Shown here piece by piece: positions 52,228 through 60,348 of a DNA stretch of 64,000 bases (the first letter of the stretch is position 1; every line of letters begins with the position of its first letter). This DNA is from Enterocloster asparagiformis (lineage in GTDB: Bacteria > Bacillota > Clostridia > Lachnospirales > Lachnospiraceae). The stretch covers positions 88,334 through 152,333 of the forward strand of contig JAGZSY010000011.1 in the NCBI GenBank assembly GCA_018380885.1. The letters run 5' to 3'. The notes under the pieces were generated by a model, which worked only from the letters and a program-made list of their open reading frames with translations, did not search any database and was not told the DNA's origin. A program made the translations under genes and the position numbers.

Positions 52228-53949
52228 TTATAAAATATCGCGCAATTCATTTGTTAAATAAGCCTGAATCTCATCCGCCGTCTCCATGTCGCACACCTTG
52301 AGAGCCATCTCCCTGGCGCGCCCGACGGTCATATTGGTGATCATCTTCTTGGTCTGGGCCACGCAGGCCCGTCCCATGCTCAGCCTTCTCATGCCCAGGC
52401 CCACCAGCACCGCAGCCGCCAGCTCGTCGCCGCCCAGCTCTCCGCACACGCAGATAGGCTTTCCGGCCTTGTTGAAGGTCTCCACCACCCCGCGGATCAG
52501 ACGGAACATGGCCGGGTGGTATTTCTGGTAATATTGGCTGACCGCCGGGTTCATCCGGTCCACCGCGGTGGCGTACTGGCAGAGATCGTTGGTGCCGATG
52601 CTGGCAAAATCCACTTCCCGCACCGCCAGGTCCGCGATCAGGGCAATGGAGGGAATCTCGATCATGATGCCGATCTTGATGTCGCCGCAGGGCTTGCCCT
52701 CGGCCCTCAGCTCTTCCCTGGCCTCCTGCACCGCAGCTTTGGCCCTGCGGATATCGTCCATGCTGCCCACCATGGGGAACATCACCCACAGATCGCCGTC
52801 CACCGCGGCTCTGAGCGCGGCCCGCAGCTGTGTTTTGAAAATGTCAGGGTACGTGAAGCACAGGCGCAGCGCGCGATTTCCCAGGAAGGGATTTTCCTCC
52901 TTGGGCAGCTCCAGGCAGTCCAGCTTTTTGTCACCGCCGATATCCAGAGTCCGCAGGGTCACAGGACGGCCCTCAAAGGCCTTTAGCACCCGGGAATATA
53001 TCTCGGTCTGCTCGTCCTCGCCGGGCAGGGTATCCCGCCCCATATAGAGAAATTCCGAGCGGAACAGGCCCACCCCGTCGGTGCAACAGGCTCCCTCCAG
53101 CTCCTCCGGGGACGCGGAGCCGATGTTGAGCTCCACCTCGATGCGCACCCCGTCACCGGTGACCGGCTCCACACCCTGGTATTTCCTGGTCTCCTCCGCG
53201 TGGACCCTGTAGGCCCGCGCCTTGTCCTCAAGGGCTGCGATCTCCGGGGCGGACAAGTCTGTTGCCAGCACGCCGTCGATGGCATCCACGCCCACGATCT
53301 GCCCGTCCTCCAGCAGGTCCATGGCCCCTCCCACGCCAAGCAGCGCAGGTATCTCGTAGCTTCTGGCGATGATCGCGGTGTGGGAGGTAGCCCCGCCGAC
53401 CTCCGTGACGATCGCCTGAACCATATCGCGCTTCAGGGAAGCCGTGTCCGACGGGAACAGGTCCTGGGCCACCACGATCACCGGCTCCGTGAGCGCGCCT
53501 AAGTTTACCTCCGCAACCCCGTCGCAGCCCCGCAGCAGGCGCCCGCGCACATCCTTCATGTCCGCGATGCGCTCCCGGATCATGTCATCCTTCACCCGGC
53601 TCAGCATCTTGATAAACTTCGCAAACGCGCGCTCAACCGCCCATTTCACGTTGTAATATTCATCCCGGATCAATCCGGACACCATCTCGTCCAGCGCCGG
53701 GTCGGCCAATATCTCCCTGTGGGCTCCCAGAATCGCCGCCTTGTCGCTGTCGGCGTCCCCCAAAGCCTCACCCATGGCCGCCAGCTCGGCCGCCGCCCGT
53801 TCCTTGGCGGCCCGGTAAGCGGCCATCTCCGCCTCCACCTGCTCCGGTCGGATATTGGTCTCTTCCACCGCGGCCTGGTAGGGCACATATTTGTAAACCC
53901 TGCCGACCGCAACGCCTTTGGACACCGGATTTCCCTGATGTGTAACCAT
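52228..53949 (-). CDS. ptsI: PTS enzyme I (phosphoenolpyruvate-protein phosphotransferase)
   Basis: The 573-residue enzyme moves phosphate from PEP to HPr. The phospho-acceptor H190 lies in GGATSHTAIIA, with LFRSEFLYMGR and MIEIPSIALIAD PEP-site motifs and the active cysteine in CVCGELGGDE. Being encoded with sugar-specific PTS genes, it may be the cell's only enzyme I or a dedicated copy. AGGAGG precedes the ATG. Confidence 0.95.
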   Translation of the reverse strand: MVTHQGNPVSKGVAVGRVYKYVPYQAAVEETNIRPEQVEAEMAAYRAAKERAAAELAAMGEALGDADSDKAAILGAHREILADPALDEMVSGLIRDEYYNVKWAVERAFAKFIKMLSRVKDDMIRERIADMKDVRGRLLRGCDGVAEVNLGALTEPVIVVAQDLFPSDTASLKRDMVQAIVTEVGGATSHTAIIARSYEIPALLGVGGAMDLLEDGQIVGVDAIDGVLATDLSAPEIAALEDKARAYRVHAEETRKYQGVEPVTGDGVRIEVELNIGSASPEELEGACCTDGVGLFRSEFLYMGRDTLPGEDEQTEIYSRVLKAFEGRPVTLRTLDIGGDKKLDCLELPKEENPFLGNRALRLCFTYPDIFKTQLRAALRAAVDGDLWVMFPMVGSMDDIRRAKAAVQEAREELRAEGKPCGDIKIGIMIEIPSIALIADLAVREVDFASIGTNDLCQYATAVDRMNPAVSQYYQKYHPAMFRLIRGVVETFNKAGKPICVCGELGGDELAAAVLVGLGMRRLSMGRACVAQTKKMITNMTVGRAREMALKVCDMETADEIQAYLTNELRDIL

Positions 53950-54002
53950 GTTCGTCTCCTCCTGTTCTCAAAGCCAATCTATCGTCCACAAAGGTCCGTG
54001 GA

Positions 54003-54036
54003 CAAAAACGCTGCACTGCCGGTTAAACAGTGCAGC
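54003..54036 (-). terminator. Terminator or attenuator between gatC and ptsI
   Basis: On the leftward transcript GCTGCACTG pairs with CAGTGCAGC (54010-54036), followed by GTTTTTG. A second small hairpin (GTCCAC/GTGGAC, 53984-54003) follows. It probably lowers or separates ptsI-ptsH expression from the permease genes. Confidence 0.8.
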
Positions 54037-54070
54037 ATTTTCAGTCATTCATTGAATTATGCTGTTATAG

Positions 54071-55486
54071 CTATTCCGCAGCGGCTGCAACTCCTCCGGG
54101 ATTTAAAGCCTGGTTCTCCAGAGCTGCGTAGATCTTCTCTTTGTTCTTGCGGATCAGCACATAGCTCACCGCATAGACCGCCACCAAAAGCGCGATCAAT
54201 ATGGGGTTTTGGCTGGCGAATATCAGGAAGGTCAGATATCCGATGGGCTGTCCGATGATGATAAAGGACGTAACCATCATTGCGCCGCCGGAGCCAAGGG
54301 AACCGCCGGCCACCTTCACAACCTCCGTAAACGTGCTGCCGCAGGCGGAGCAGATATACAGGAAGATGATACACACAATGGTGGAGCCGATGACGGATTT
54401 CACCACGTTGCCGTTGGACATTGCCACGATGGGCTGAATCACGTAAGGAATCGCTACCAGGTCTACCATGGGCAGAGTTGTGTTGCCGGGCAGCACGAAG
54501 GCCAGCAGCAGGATGATGGGCATGGTCAGCAGTCCGGAAACCAGGGTTGCGGTCTCGCCGTAACCGGTGGCGTCGTTAACCGCCAGGTACCACTCGCCCT
54601 TAAAGCCTTTGGTCTTTTTCTTGGAAGCCTCTGTCAGAGCCGTAAACGCGCCGGAGAAAATGGAAGAAATCTTCGGGAATACGGACATAACCGCGGAGGT
54701 CGCAACGCCGCAGCTGAGGATTTCGCCCCAAGCGGCCAGCTCGGTGATTCTGGTGATGTTGCCCACAAAGCCGATCAGAATACCAAGGATCAGGCCCAGG
54801 GTCATGGGCTCGCCGATGACGCCCAGTTTTTTACGCATACCGTTGGGATCCATCTGAATCTTGTACAGGCCCATCTTGTTGAGCAGCCAGTTAAGCGGAA
54901 TGGCGATCACCGCCACCGTGGCCGTATGTAAAGAAGCGATGGAACAGCCGGGATAGCCGTAGTAGGTGGACCATCTCTTGGCGATCACCTCTGTGATCAG
55001 CAGGGTGATTAACAGCTGCATGGTCATCAGGCAGATTGCCAGGAACATATTGCCGGTCAGAACGTACAGCATGGAGCCCCAGCAGAAGTAGGAATAGTTG
55101 TTCCACAGATCACCGGCCTGGAAAACGGTGGTGTATCTGGACAGGAACAGGCCTACCTGAAGCAGGATTGCGATTACAACGAACACCATGCCCGCCTGTG
55201 TGGAGTAAGCCACAACGGAGGTGTTCGGCCAGCCCGCGTCGTATACCGGCAGGTTCACGCCGCTGGTCTCAACCATGCGGGTGATAATGGGCTCGATGAT
55301 GGGGCCGTAGGCGCCGATTACCAGGTTGAAGCCCTGCAGTCCGACGCCGGCAGACAGCGCGGAGATAAATGCCTTTTTCGGCTTTACCTTAAACGCCAGG
55401 TTGATGACAAACATAATCATAGGAACAAATACAACTGCGCTAAATGTATCAAAGAATGCCTTTACTGCTCCAAAAAACATATCCAT
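54071..55486 (-). CDS. gatC: PTS enzyme IIC, galactitol family
   Basis: The 471-residue membrane transporter has about ten helices and fits the galactitol (Gat) IIC family, whose members take up alditols and sugars and pass them phosphate from IIB. Characteristic stretches are SALSAGVGLQGFNLVIGA, YDAGWPNTSVVAYSTQAG and GYPGCSIASLH. The substrate is not known; the downstream isomerases suggest a C4-C5 polyol or sugar acid. GGGGGA precedes the ATG. Confidence 0.9.
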   Translation of the reverse strand: MDMFFGAVKAFFDTFSAVVFVPMIMFVINLAFKVKPKKAFISALSAGVGLQGFNLVIGAYGPIIEPIITRMVETSGVNLPVYDAGWPNTSVVAYSTQAGMVFVVIAILLQVGLFLSRYTTVFQAGDLWNNYSYFCWGSMLYVLTGNMFLAICLMTMQLLITLLITEVIAKRWSTYYGYPGCSIASLHTATVAVIAIPLNWLLNKMGLYKIQMDPNGMRKKLGVIGEPMTLGLILGILIGFVGNITRITELAAWGEILSCGVATSAVMSVFPKISSIFSGAFTALTEASKKKTKGFKGEWYLAVNDATGYGETATLVSGLLTMPIILLLAFVLPGNTTLPMVDLVAIPYVIQPIVAMSNGNVVKSVIGSTIVCIIFLYICSACGSTFTEVVKVAGGSLGSGGAMMVTSFIIIGQPIGYLTFLIFASQNPILIALLVAVYAVSYVLIRKNKEKIYAALENQALNPGGVAAAAE

Positions 55487-55512
55487 GGTATATCCCCCTT
55501 ATCTTTCTGCAG

Positions 55513-55824
55513 TTACTTTCCAGCCGCCTTAAAGATTTCCAGTGCTTTCTCCAGGAATTCATCCTCTCCCAATCCGGTGATCAGGCCGATCGCGGGCAGC
55601 GCCGGCGTCCCGTTTAACTCATCCTCGTCAATGGGGCTCGCGTAGGCAACCAGATCGTACTTGTCTCTCGCAAGATAAGTTCCCATCTCACTGGGATTTG
55701 CCTCCATCGCGGTGACCTCATAGCCCTCGTCCTCGAACATCTCGGTGAGCTTGTTGGCGATCATCGAGGATGTCACAATGCCGGAACCGCACACTGTTAA
55801 TAATTTGATACTTTTCTTTCCCAT
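55513..55824 (-). CDS. gatB: PTS enzyme IIB, galactitol type
   Basis: The 103-residue cytoplasmic domain has the phospho-cysteine C12 in LLTVCGSGIVTSS and a Rossmann-like IIB fold. It passes phosphate from IIA to the incoming sugar at IIC. It lies 26 bases upstream of gatC. Confidence 0.92.
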   Translation of the reverse strand: MGKKSIKLLTVCGSGIVTSSMIANKLTEMFEDEGYEVTAMEANPSEMGTYLARDKYDLVAYASPIDEDELNGTPALPAIGLITGLGEDEFLEKALEIFKAAGK

Positions 55825-55884
55825 AGATAAATCCTTCCTTTCTGAGATGAATATTATTTATATTTGTTCTACTGCTTCCGCGGG

Positions 55885-56334
55885 TTAAAACAGCTGCGGA
55901 TTTACAATAGAATAAACTTCGTCCACGTCCTTCGCCTCCCGGATCTGGTTCAGCGCCTCCGGGTTCTGGATCAGCTTCATGATCTTGCGCAGCAGCTTGA
56001 TCTGATCCTTGGGATCGGTGATCGCCAGCATGAACAGCATGCGCGGGTGAAGGGTGATCTCCGGCGACCCCATCTGCTTAAATTCCACCGGCTCCCTGAG
56101 CACGCAGATTCCCATAGCCGGCTCGTTTACATGCTCCGCAAATGTGTGGGGCACTGCGATATCAAAGGCAGTGGCAGGCAGCGCGGTGGGATACTGTGCT
56201 TCCCTGGCCACAATCGCATCCGGATAGCTGGGTTTGGCAACTCCCGTCTCCACAAACAGCCCGGCCATCGTGCGCAGCGCTTCTTCGGCTGTTTTTGCTT
56301 CCACATCCAGTCTGATCAGCTCTTTTCTCAGCAT
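55885..56334 (-). CDS. gatA: PTS enzyme IIA, fructose/mannitol-galactitol type
   Basis: The 149-residue protein has the phospho-histidine H63 in FDIAVPHTFAEHV and the PTS_EIIA_2 fold. First gene of the PTS operon, 60 bases before gatB. AAGGAG lies 9 bases before the ATG. The promoter is at 56412-56440. Confidence 0.92.
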   Translation of the reverse strand: MLRKELIRLDVEAKTAEEALRTMAGLFVETGVAKPSYPDAIVAREAQYPTALPATAFDIAVPHTFAEHVNEPAMGICVLREPVEFKQMGSPEITLHPRMLFMLAITDPKDQIKLLRKIMKLIQNPEALNQIREAKDVDEVYSIVNPQLF

Positions 56335-56411
56335 TTTTCCAAAATCTCCTTAATTATTGTTTTAGTGAATTCATTAAAATCCTAAAAACTTTCTAAAAAA
56401 TTTATGGGTAT

Positions 56412-56440
56412 ATTGTATCATATTCTTTTCGTTTTAACAA
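56412..56440 (-). promoter_or_regulatory. Promoter of the PTS operon
   Basis: Leftward TTGTTA (56435-56440) and TACAAT (56412-56417) are 17 bases apart. Confidence 0.6.
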
Positions 56441-56455
56441 TACTTTTTATCACTA

Positions 56456-56489
56456 TTTTGTTTATTTATTTTTGTTTATTTTTATTTCG
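56456..56489. repeat. T-rich direct repeats in the PTS / isomerase divergent region
   Basis: TTTTGTTTATTT occurs at 56456-56467 and 56470-56481, with further TTTGTTTA at about 56502 and TTTTGTTTTGT at about 56606. They resemble the repeats at 50322-50351. The 350-base gap 56335-56685 holds no gene, only these repeats and the two promoters. Confidence 0.4.
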
Positions 56490-56616
56490 TGCCATATACT
56501 ATTTGTTTATATGTATTTATGCCTGTTTTTCAAAAATATTTTCGTGTTTTATACTGGTTTTATGCCTATTTTATGCGTAAAAACCCAAAAAATACAATAT
56601 TTTATTTTGTTTTGTC

Positions 56617-56645
56617 TTGATTGTAGGGTTTTCCTGTGCTAATAT
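56617..56645 (+). promoter_or_regulatory. Promoter of the isomerase/RuBisCO-like operon
   Basis: TTGATT (56617-56622) and TAATAT (56640-56645) are spaced by 17 bases; leader about 35 bases. Confidence 0.7.
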
Positions 56646-56685
56646 GGGATCAAGAATACCGTATAAATCAAGGAGGATTACGCAG

Positions 56686-57156
56686 ATGAAGAAAACCATC
56701 GTCATCGGCTGCGACAACGCGGCCGTCAACATGAAGAACGAGCTCAGGAAGTATATGGAAGGGGCGGGATACACGGTGGAGGATATGGGCTGCAACAGTC
56801 CGGAGGACCCGATCTACTATCCCTATGTGGCCGGCAAGGTCTGCCAGGCCATCATCGACAGCGATTATACTAAGGAAGGAGTCCTGATCTGCGGCACCGG
56901 ACTGGGCATGGCCATGACCGCCAACAAGTTTCCCGGCATCCGCGCGGGCGTCTGCCACGACAGCTTCTCCGGCGAGCGCTTAAAGCTCAGCAACAACGGC
57001 AACGTAATCTGCTTTGGCGAGCGGGTGATCGGCGTGGAGCTGGCCAAGAAAATACTGGGCGAATGGCTGACCCTGGAGTTCAAGGACGGCTCCTCCACCC
57101 CCAAGGTGGCTGCGATCTGCGAGCTGGAAGGCCACAACATGAAGGGCGGAAACTGA
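56686..57156 (+). CDS. RpiB/LacAB-family sugar-phosphate isomerase (tetrulose-phosphate type?)
   Basis: The 156-residue protein has the RpiB cysteine in ICGTGLGMAMTANK (C69) and the H91-containing VCHDSFSGERL. The N-terminal motif usually read as DHAG is CDNAA here, so the RpiB histidine is replaced by N11. RpiB relatives (EryI, DerI) convert D-erythrulose 4-phosphate to D-erythrose 4-phosphate. Next to a TIM homologue this role fits better than ribose 5-phosphate isomerisation. AAGGAGG precedes ATG 56686; an upstream in-frame stretch overlaps the promoter. Confidence 0.87.
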   Translation: MKKTIVIGCDNAAVNMKNELRKYMEGAGYTVEDMGCNSPEDPIYYPYVAGKVCQAIIDSDYTKEGVLICGTGLGMAMTANKFPGIRAGVCHDSFSGERLKLSNNGNVICFGERVIGVELAKKILGEWLTLEFKDGSSTPKVAAICELEGHNMKGGN

Positions 57157-57180
57157 TCAATTTCAGACGGAGGGAACACC

Positions 57181-57993
57181 ATGAAACGTTTAGACCGGCT
57201 TTATATGGGAACTAACACGAAAATGTACAAGACCATCGCCGACACCGCCGGCTTTCTGTCCCGGCTGGACCAGCTGACAGAGGACATCCCCGGCGACCGC
57301 CTGGAGCTGTTCGTGATCCCGTCCTACACAGCGTTAGATGCGGCGGTGAGGACCGTGGCGGGAGGCAGAATCCGCGTCGGCGCCCAAAATATGGGCTGGG
57401 AGGACGAGGGACAGTTTACCGGGGAGATTTCCCCCCTGATGCTGCGGGAGATCGGCGTGGACCTGGTCATGGCCGGCCACTCTGAGCGCCGCCATGTGCT
57501 GGGCGAGACGGACCGGGATGAGGAAAAGAAGGTGGCCAAGGCCCTGTCCTCAGGCTTCACGGCCCTGCTGTGCGTGGGGGAGACCGCCGAGGAAAAGGCC
57601 TACGGCATCAGCGACGAGGTCCTGCGCACCCAGTTGAAAATCGGGCTTCACTCCGTCGGCGAGGAGCAGGCGAAAAACCTGTGGATCGCCTACGAGCCGG
57701 TGTGGGCCATCGGCGTAAACGGCGTCCCCGCCGACGAGCACTACGCCAATGAACGCCACCGCGTGATCAAGGACACCTTGGCCCAGCTGTTCGGCAGGGA
57801 AACGGGCCTTGATATCCCGGTGCTCTACGGCGGCAGCGTGAACCCCGAAAACGCGCCTGCGCTGATTCAGATGCCCTGGGTGGACGGCCTGTTTATCGGC
57901 AGAAGCGCCTGGGATGCGGACCGCTTCAACTCCATTATCCGCACGGTTTTCCCCCTGTTTTACAGCCGGAAGCCGGGACAGGAGGTGCTTTGA
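57181..57993 (+). CDS. Triosephosphate isomerase homologue (EryH/LerI-like?)
   Basis: The 270-residue TIM barrel keeps the catalytic set: K14, H100 in AGHSERRH, E172 in AYEPVWAIG and the phosphate loop YGGSVNPEN. The usual NWKMN start is changed to TNTKMYKT, and the protein is about 20 residues longer than housekeeping TIM. Such divergent TIMs beside RpiB-like isomerases interconvert L-erythrulose 1-phosphate and D-erythrulose 4-phosphate in erythritol/threitol catabolism. Plain DHAP/G3P isomerisation remains possible. GGAGGG precedes the ATG. Confidence 0.88.
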   Translation: MKRLDRLYMGTNTKMYKTIADTAGFLSRLDQLTEDIPGDRLELFVIPSYTALDAAVRTVAGGRIRVGAQNMGWEDEGQFTGEISPLMLREIGVDLVMAGHSERRHVLGETDRDEEKKVAKALSSGFTALLCVGETAEEKAYGISDEVLRTQLKIGLHSVGEEQAKNLWIAYEPVWAIGVNGVPADEHYANERHRVIKDTLAQLFGRETGLDIPVLYGGSVNPENAPALIQMPWVDGLFIGRSAWDADRFNSIIRTVFPLFYSRKPGQEVL

Positions 57994-59264
57994 TGAGCAA
58001 AATGTCACTGTTTGCCCTTCCGGAGCACATCCGGAACCAGGACTACGCCCTGGCCACCTACTACATACAGCTGGACCCGTCGGTGGACGTGGTGAAGAAG
58101 GCCGAGACCATGGCCGTGGGCCAGACCGTGGGCACCTGGGTGCCTGTTCCCGGCATCACCGACGAGATGCGCGCAAAGCATATGGGCCGGGTGGTCAACA
58201 TTCTGGACGCCCCGCCCTGCGAGCTGAGCACCCAGACAGGCGACGGCCCCCGCACCTATTTGATCCAGATCGCCTACCCCACCGTCAATTTCGGCCCACA
58301 ATTCCCCATGATGTTCACCACCCTGCTGGGCAACGACGCCTCCACCAGCGCCCAGGTGAAGCTGGTGGACCTGCAGCTGCCTGATGATTTTATCGCCCAT
58401 TTCAGAGGGCCCAAGTTCGGTATTCAGGGACTGCGGGAGCTGACCGGGGTGAAGGACCGGCCGCTGTTACTCAATATGATCAAGCCCTGCACCGGGCTGA
58501 CGCCTGAGGCCGGGGCCAAAATTTTCTATGACACAGCCCTGGGCGGAGTGGATTTTATCAAGGACGACGAGCTGTTGGGCAACCCGGACTTCTGCCCGGC
58601 CGCCCGCAGGGTGAAGGCCTACAACGCGGCGGCAAAGGCGGCCTACGAAAAGACCGGCAAGGAGACGATTTACATCTGCAATATCACCGACTCATCGGAC
58701 CGGATACTGGACACCTTAAAGGCAGTGCAGGAGGCAGGGGCGAAGGCGGTGATGATGTGCTTTTCCACCGTTGGCTACAGCACCTTCCAGGCCATCTCCG
58801 AGCAGATCGAGATTCCGGTGATGGGCCACTACGCGGCCAGCGGCATGTGCAACGAGGGCTTAAACAGCGGGCTGGGCTCCCACCTGTCCATAGGAAAGTT
58901 CCCGCGCATGGCCGGGGCCGATCTGGTGATGATGAACACCCCCTACGGCGGCTATCCTCTGACGCGGCAGCAGTATTTCAAGACCGCCCACCAGCTGAGC
59001 CTGCCCTGCGGCGGCTTGAAGCCCACCATGCCCATCTGCGGCGGCGGCGTGCACCCCGGCATGGTGCAGCAATTTGTGGACGATCTGGGTACGGATATCG
59101 TGCTGGCCGCGGGCGGGGCCGTTCAGGGACATCCCATGGGAGCGGCCGCAGGCGTGCGGGCCATGGCCCAGGCGGTGGACGCGGCTATGGCCGGGGTCCC
59201 CGTCCGGACGGCGGCCCAGGAGCACCAGGAATTGAGAGCGGCGCTGGAACGGTTCGGAAAATAA
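57993..59264 (+). CDS. RuBisCO-like protein (form IV type), non-carboxylating
   Basis: The 423-residue protein has the RuBisCO large-subunit fold. The metal-site motif is intact: FIKDDE with K190, D192 and E193 (201, 203, 204 of RuBisCO), as are K164 (175), N114 (123), H279 (294) and the phosphate loop AAGGAVQGHPMG. Changed are E60 to G43, K177 to C166, loop-6 K334 (absent in NTPYGGY) and S379 to Gly, so CO2 fixation is excluded. Families of this kind enolise or decarboxylate sugar phosphates, for example 3-oxoisoapionate 4-phosphate to L-erythrulose 1-phosphate. The ATG overlaps the TIM stop (TGATG) and follows AGGAGG. Confidence 0.9.
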   Translation: MSKMSLFALPEHIRNQDYALATYYIQLDPSVDVVKKAETMAVGQTVGTWVPVPGITDEMRAKHMGRVVNILDAPPCELSTQTGDGPRTYLIQIAYPTVNFGPQFPMMFTTLLGNDASTSAQVKLVDLQLPDDFIAHFRGPKFGIQGLRELTGVKDRPLLLNMIKPCTGLTPEAGAKIFYDTALGGVDFIKDDELLGNPDFCPAARRVKAYNAAAKAAYEKTGKETIYICNITDSSDRILDTLKAVQEAGAKAVMMCFSTVGYSTFQAISEQIEIPVMGHYAASGMCNEGLNSGLGSHLSIGKFPRMAGADLVMMNTPYGGYPLTRQQYFKTAHQLSLPCGGLKPTMPICGGGVHPGMVQQFVDDLGTDIVLAAGGAVQGHPMGAAAGVRAMAQAVDAAMAGVPVRTAAQEHQELRAALERFGK

Positions 59265-59286
59265 GGAATTAAGAAATAGTCGCTGC

Positions 59287-59322
59287 AAAAAGGGGTATAC
59301 CGTTTGGCATACCCCTTTTTTT
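59287..59322. terminator. Terminator after the RuBisCO-like gene
   Basis: AAAAAGGGGTAT pairs with ATACCCCTTTTT around a 10-base loop and ends in seven T. It also serves the convergent CAP-domain gene. Confidence 0.9.
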
Positions 59323-59380
59323 GTATTCAACAGTTTTTATTGAATGCAATGGGCCGCTGGCAGAACCTGCCGGTCATTGC

Positions 59381-60094
59381 TTAATATGTAAATAGCTGGG
59401 TCCAGTATCCCACTCCGTTGCTGCCCTGATGATACCCGACGCCGATGGTCGTGTAGTCGCGATTCAGGATGTTGGCCCTGTGGCCGGAGCTGTTCATCCA
59501 GCTCTCCATCACCGCTTCCGGCGTGGACTGGCCGTAGGCGATGTTTTCGCCTGAGCCGCGGTAGGACACGCCGTTCTGCGTCAGGGCAGTGCTGAAGCTG
59601 CTTCCGTCCGGCCTTGTGTGGGAAAATGAGGTCTCGATCTCTTTGGCTCTCTGCTCGGCGGCCGCGGTCACCTGGCTGCCCACGGACAGCGGCTGAAGGC
59701 CGGCCTTTGCGCGCTCCGCGTTCACCAGCTCCGCCACCCGGGCCGCATAGGCGCTCACGGAACCGTTCTGCTCCGGCTGGGACGGCAGGCCGATGTCCGG
59801 CAGATGGGTGTTGTTATTGTCCGGAATTGCCGGCACCTCCATATCCGGGAATACCGGCATGTTGTTGTCCGGCATGCTGGGATTGTTGAAATCCGGAAGG
59901 ATGATCTGGGGGCCGTTTCCGTTGGAACCTATATTGCCCCATCCGATCACCTGCCCGTTCACATTGTTGCAGCCGGCAGAACCGCTTCCTCCGATCACGA
60001 TGGTCTTAACCGCCGCCTGGGATGTCATGGCCATCGTTCCCGCCATGGTCACCGCCGCCAAAGCCGTCATTGCATATAATGGTAATCTTCTCAT
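59381..60094 (-). CDS. Secreted CAP-domain (SCP-like) protein
   Basis: The 237-residue protein has a signal peptide (about 1-28, ending SQAAV), a Asn/Pro/Asp-rich low-complexity stretch (about 55-105) and a CAP domain (about 112-237) with AELVNAERAKAGLQPL, SHTRPDG, SGENIAYGQ and SSGHRANILNRDY. The CAP histidines and glutamate are present. Function outside the cell is unknown; Clostridia use related proteins at the spore coat and cell wall. AGGAGG lies 7 bases before the ATG. Confidence 0.88.
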   Translation of the reverse strand: MRRLPLYAMTALAAVTMAGTMAMTSQAAVKTIVIGGSGSAGCNNVNGQVIGWGNIGSNGNGPQIILPDFNNPSMPDNNMPVFPDMEVPAIPDNNNTHLPDIGLPSQPEQNGSVSAYAARVAELVNAERAKAGLQPLSVGSQVTAAAEQRAKEIETSFSHTRPDGSSFSTALTQNGVSYRGSGENIAYGQSTPEAVMESWMNSSGHRANILNRDYTTIGVGYHQGSNGVGYWTQLFTY

Positions 60095-60265
60095 ATTTTG
60101 CCTCCTAATTGTTACATAATTTTTACATTTCTGTTACAAACATATGATAACACTAAAATATGGCAATGGCACTAGGAGATACATGGCAAAAACTCCAGCA
60201 TTCTGCTATTGACGCCGCAAAAGGCTGCCGGCACACAGATGTGCGCCTGGGGCGGTCATGCGGCG

Positions 60266-60294
60266 GGCCGGGGCCGCCAGAGCCCGCCCCGGCC
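60266..60294 (+). terminator. Strong GC stem-loop in the gap before sdaAB
   Basis: GGCCGGGGC pairs with GCCCCGGCC, followed by TTGTTTTG. No rightward gene ends here, so it may end an unseen small transcript or insulate sdaAB. The 505-base gap 60095-60599 otherwise holds the sdaAB promoter and leader. Confidence 0.4.
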
Positions 60295-60348
60295 TTGTTT
60301 TGCGGTTATTTATCTCTTTTTTTTCACTCATTTTCCCTCTTTACAGCC

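Noticed and set aside
57993..59264. True RuBisCO and autotrophic CO2 fixation in a carboxysome
   Set aside because: Key carboxylase residues are missing, there is no small subunit, phosphoribulokinase or carbonic anhydrase, and the shell cargo is of aldehyde type.
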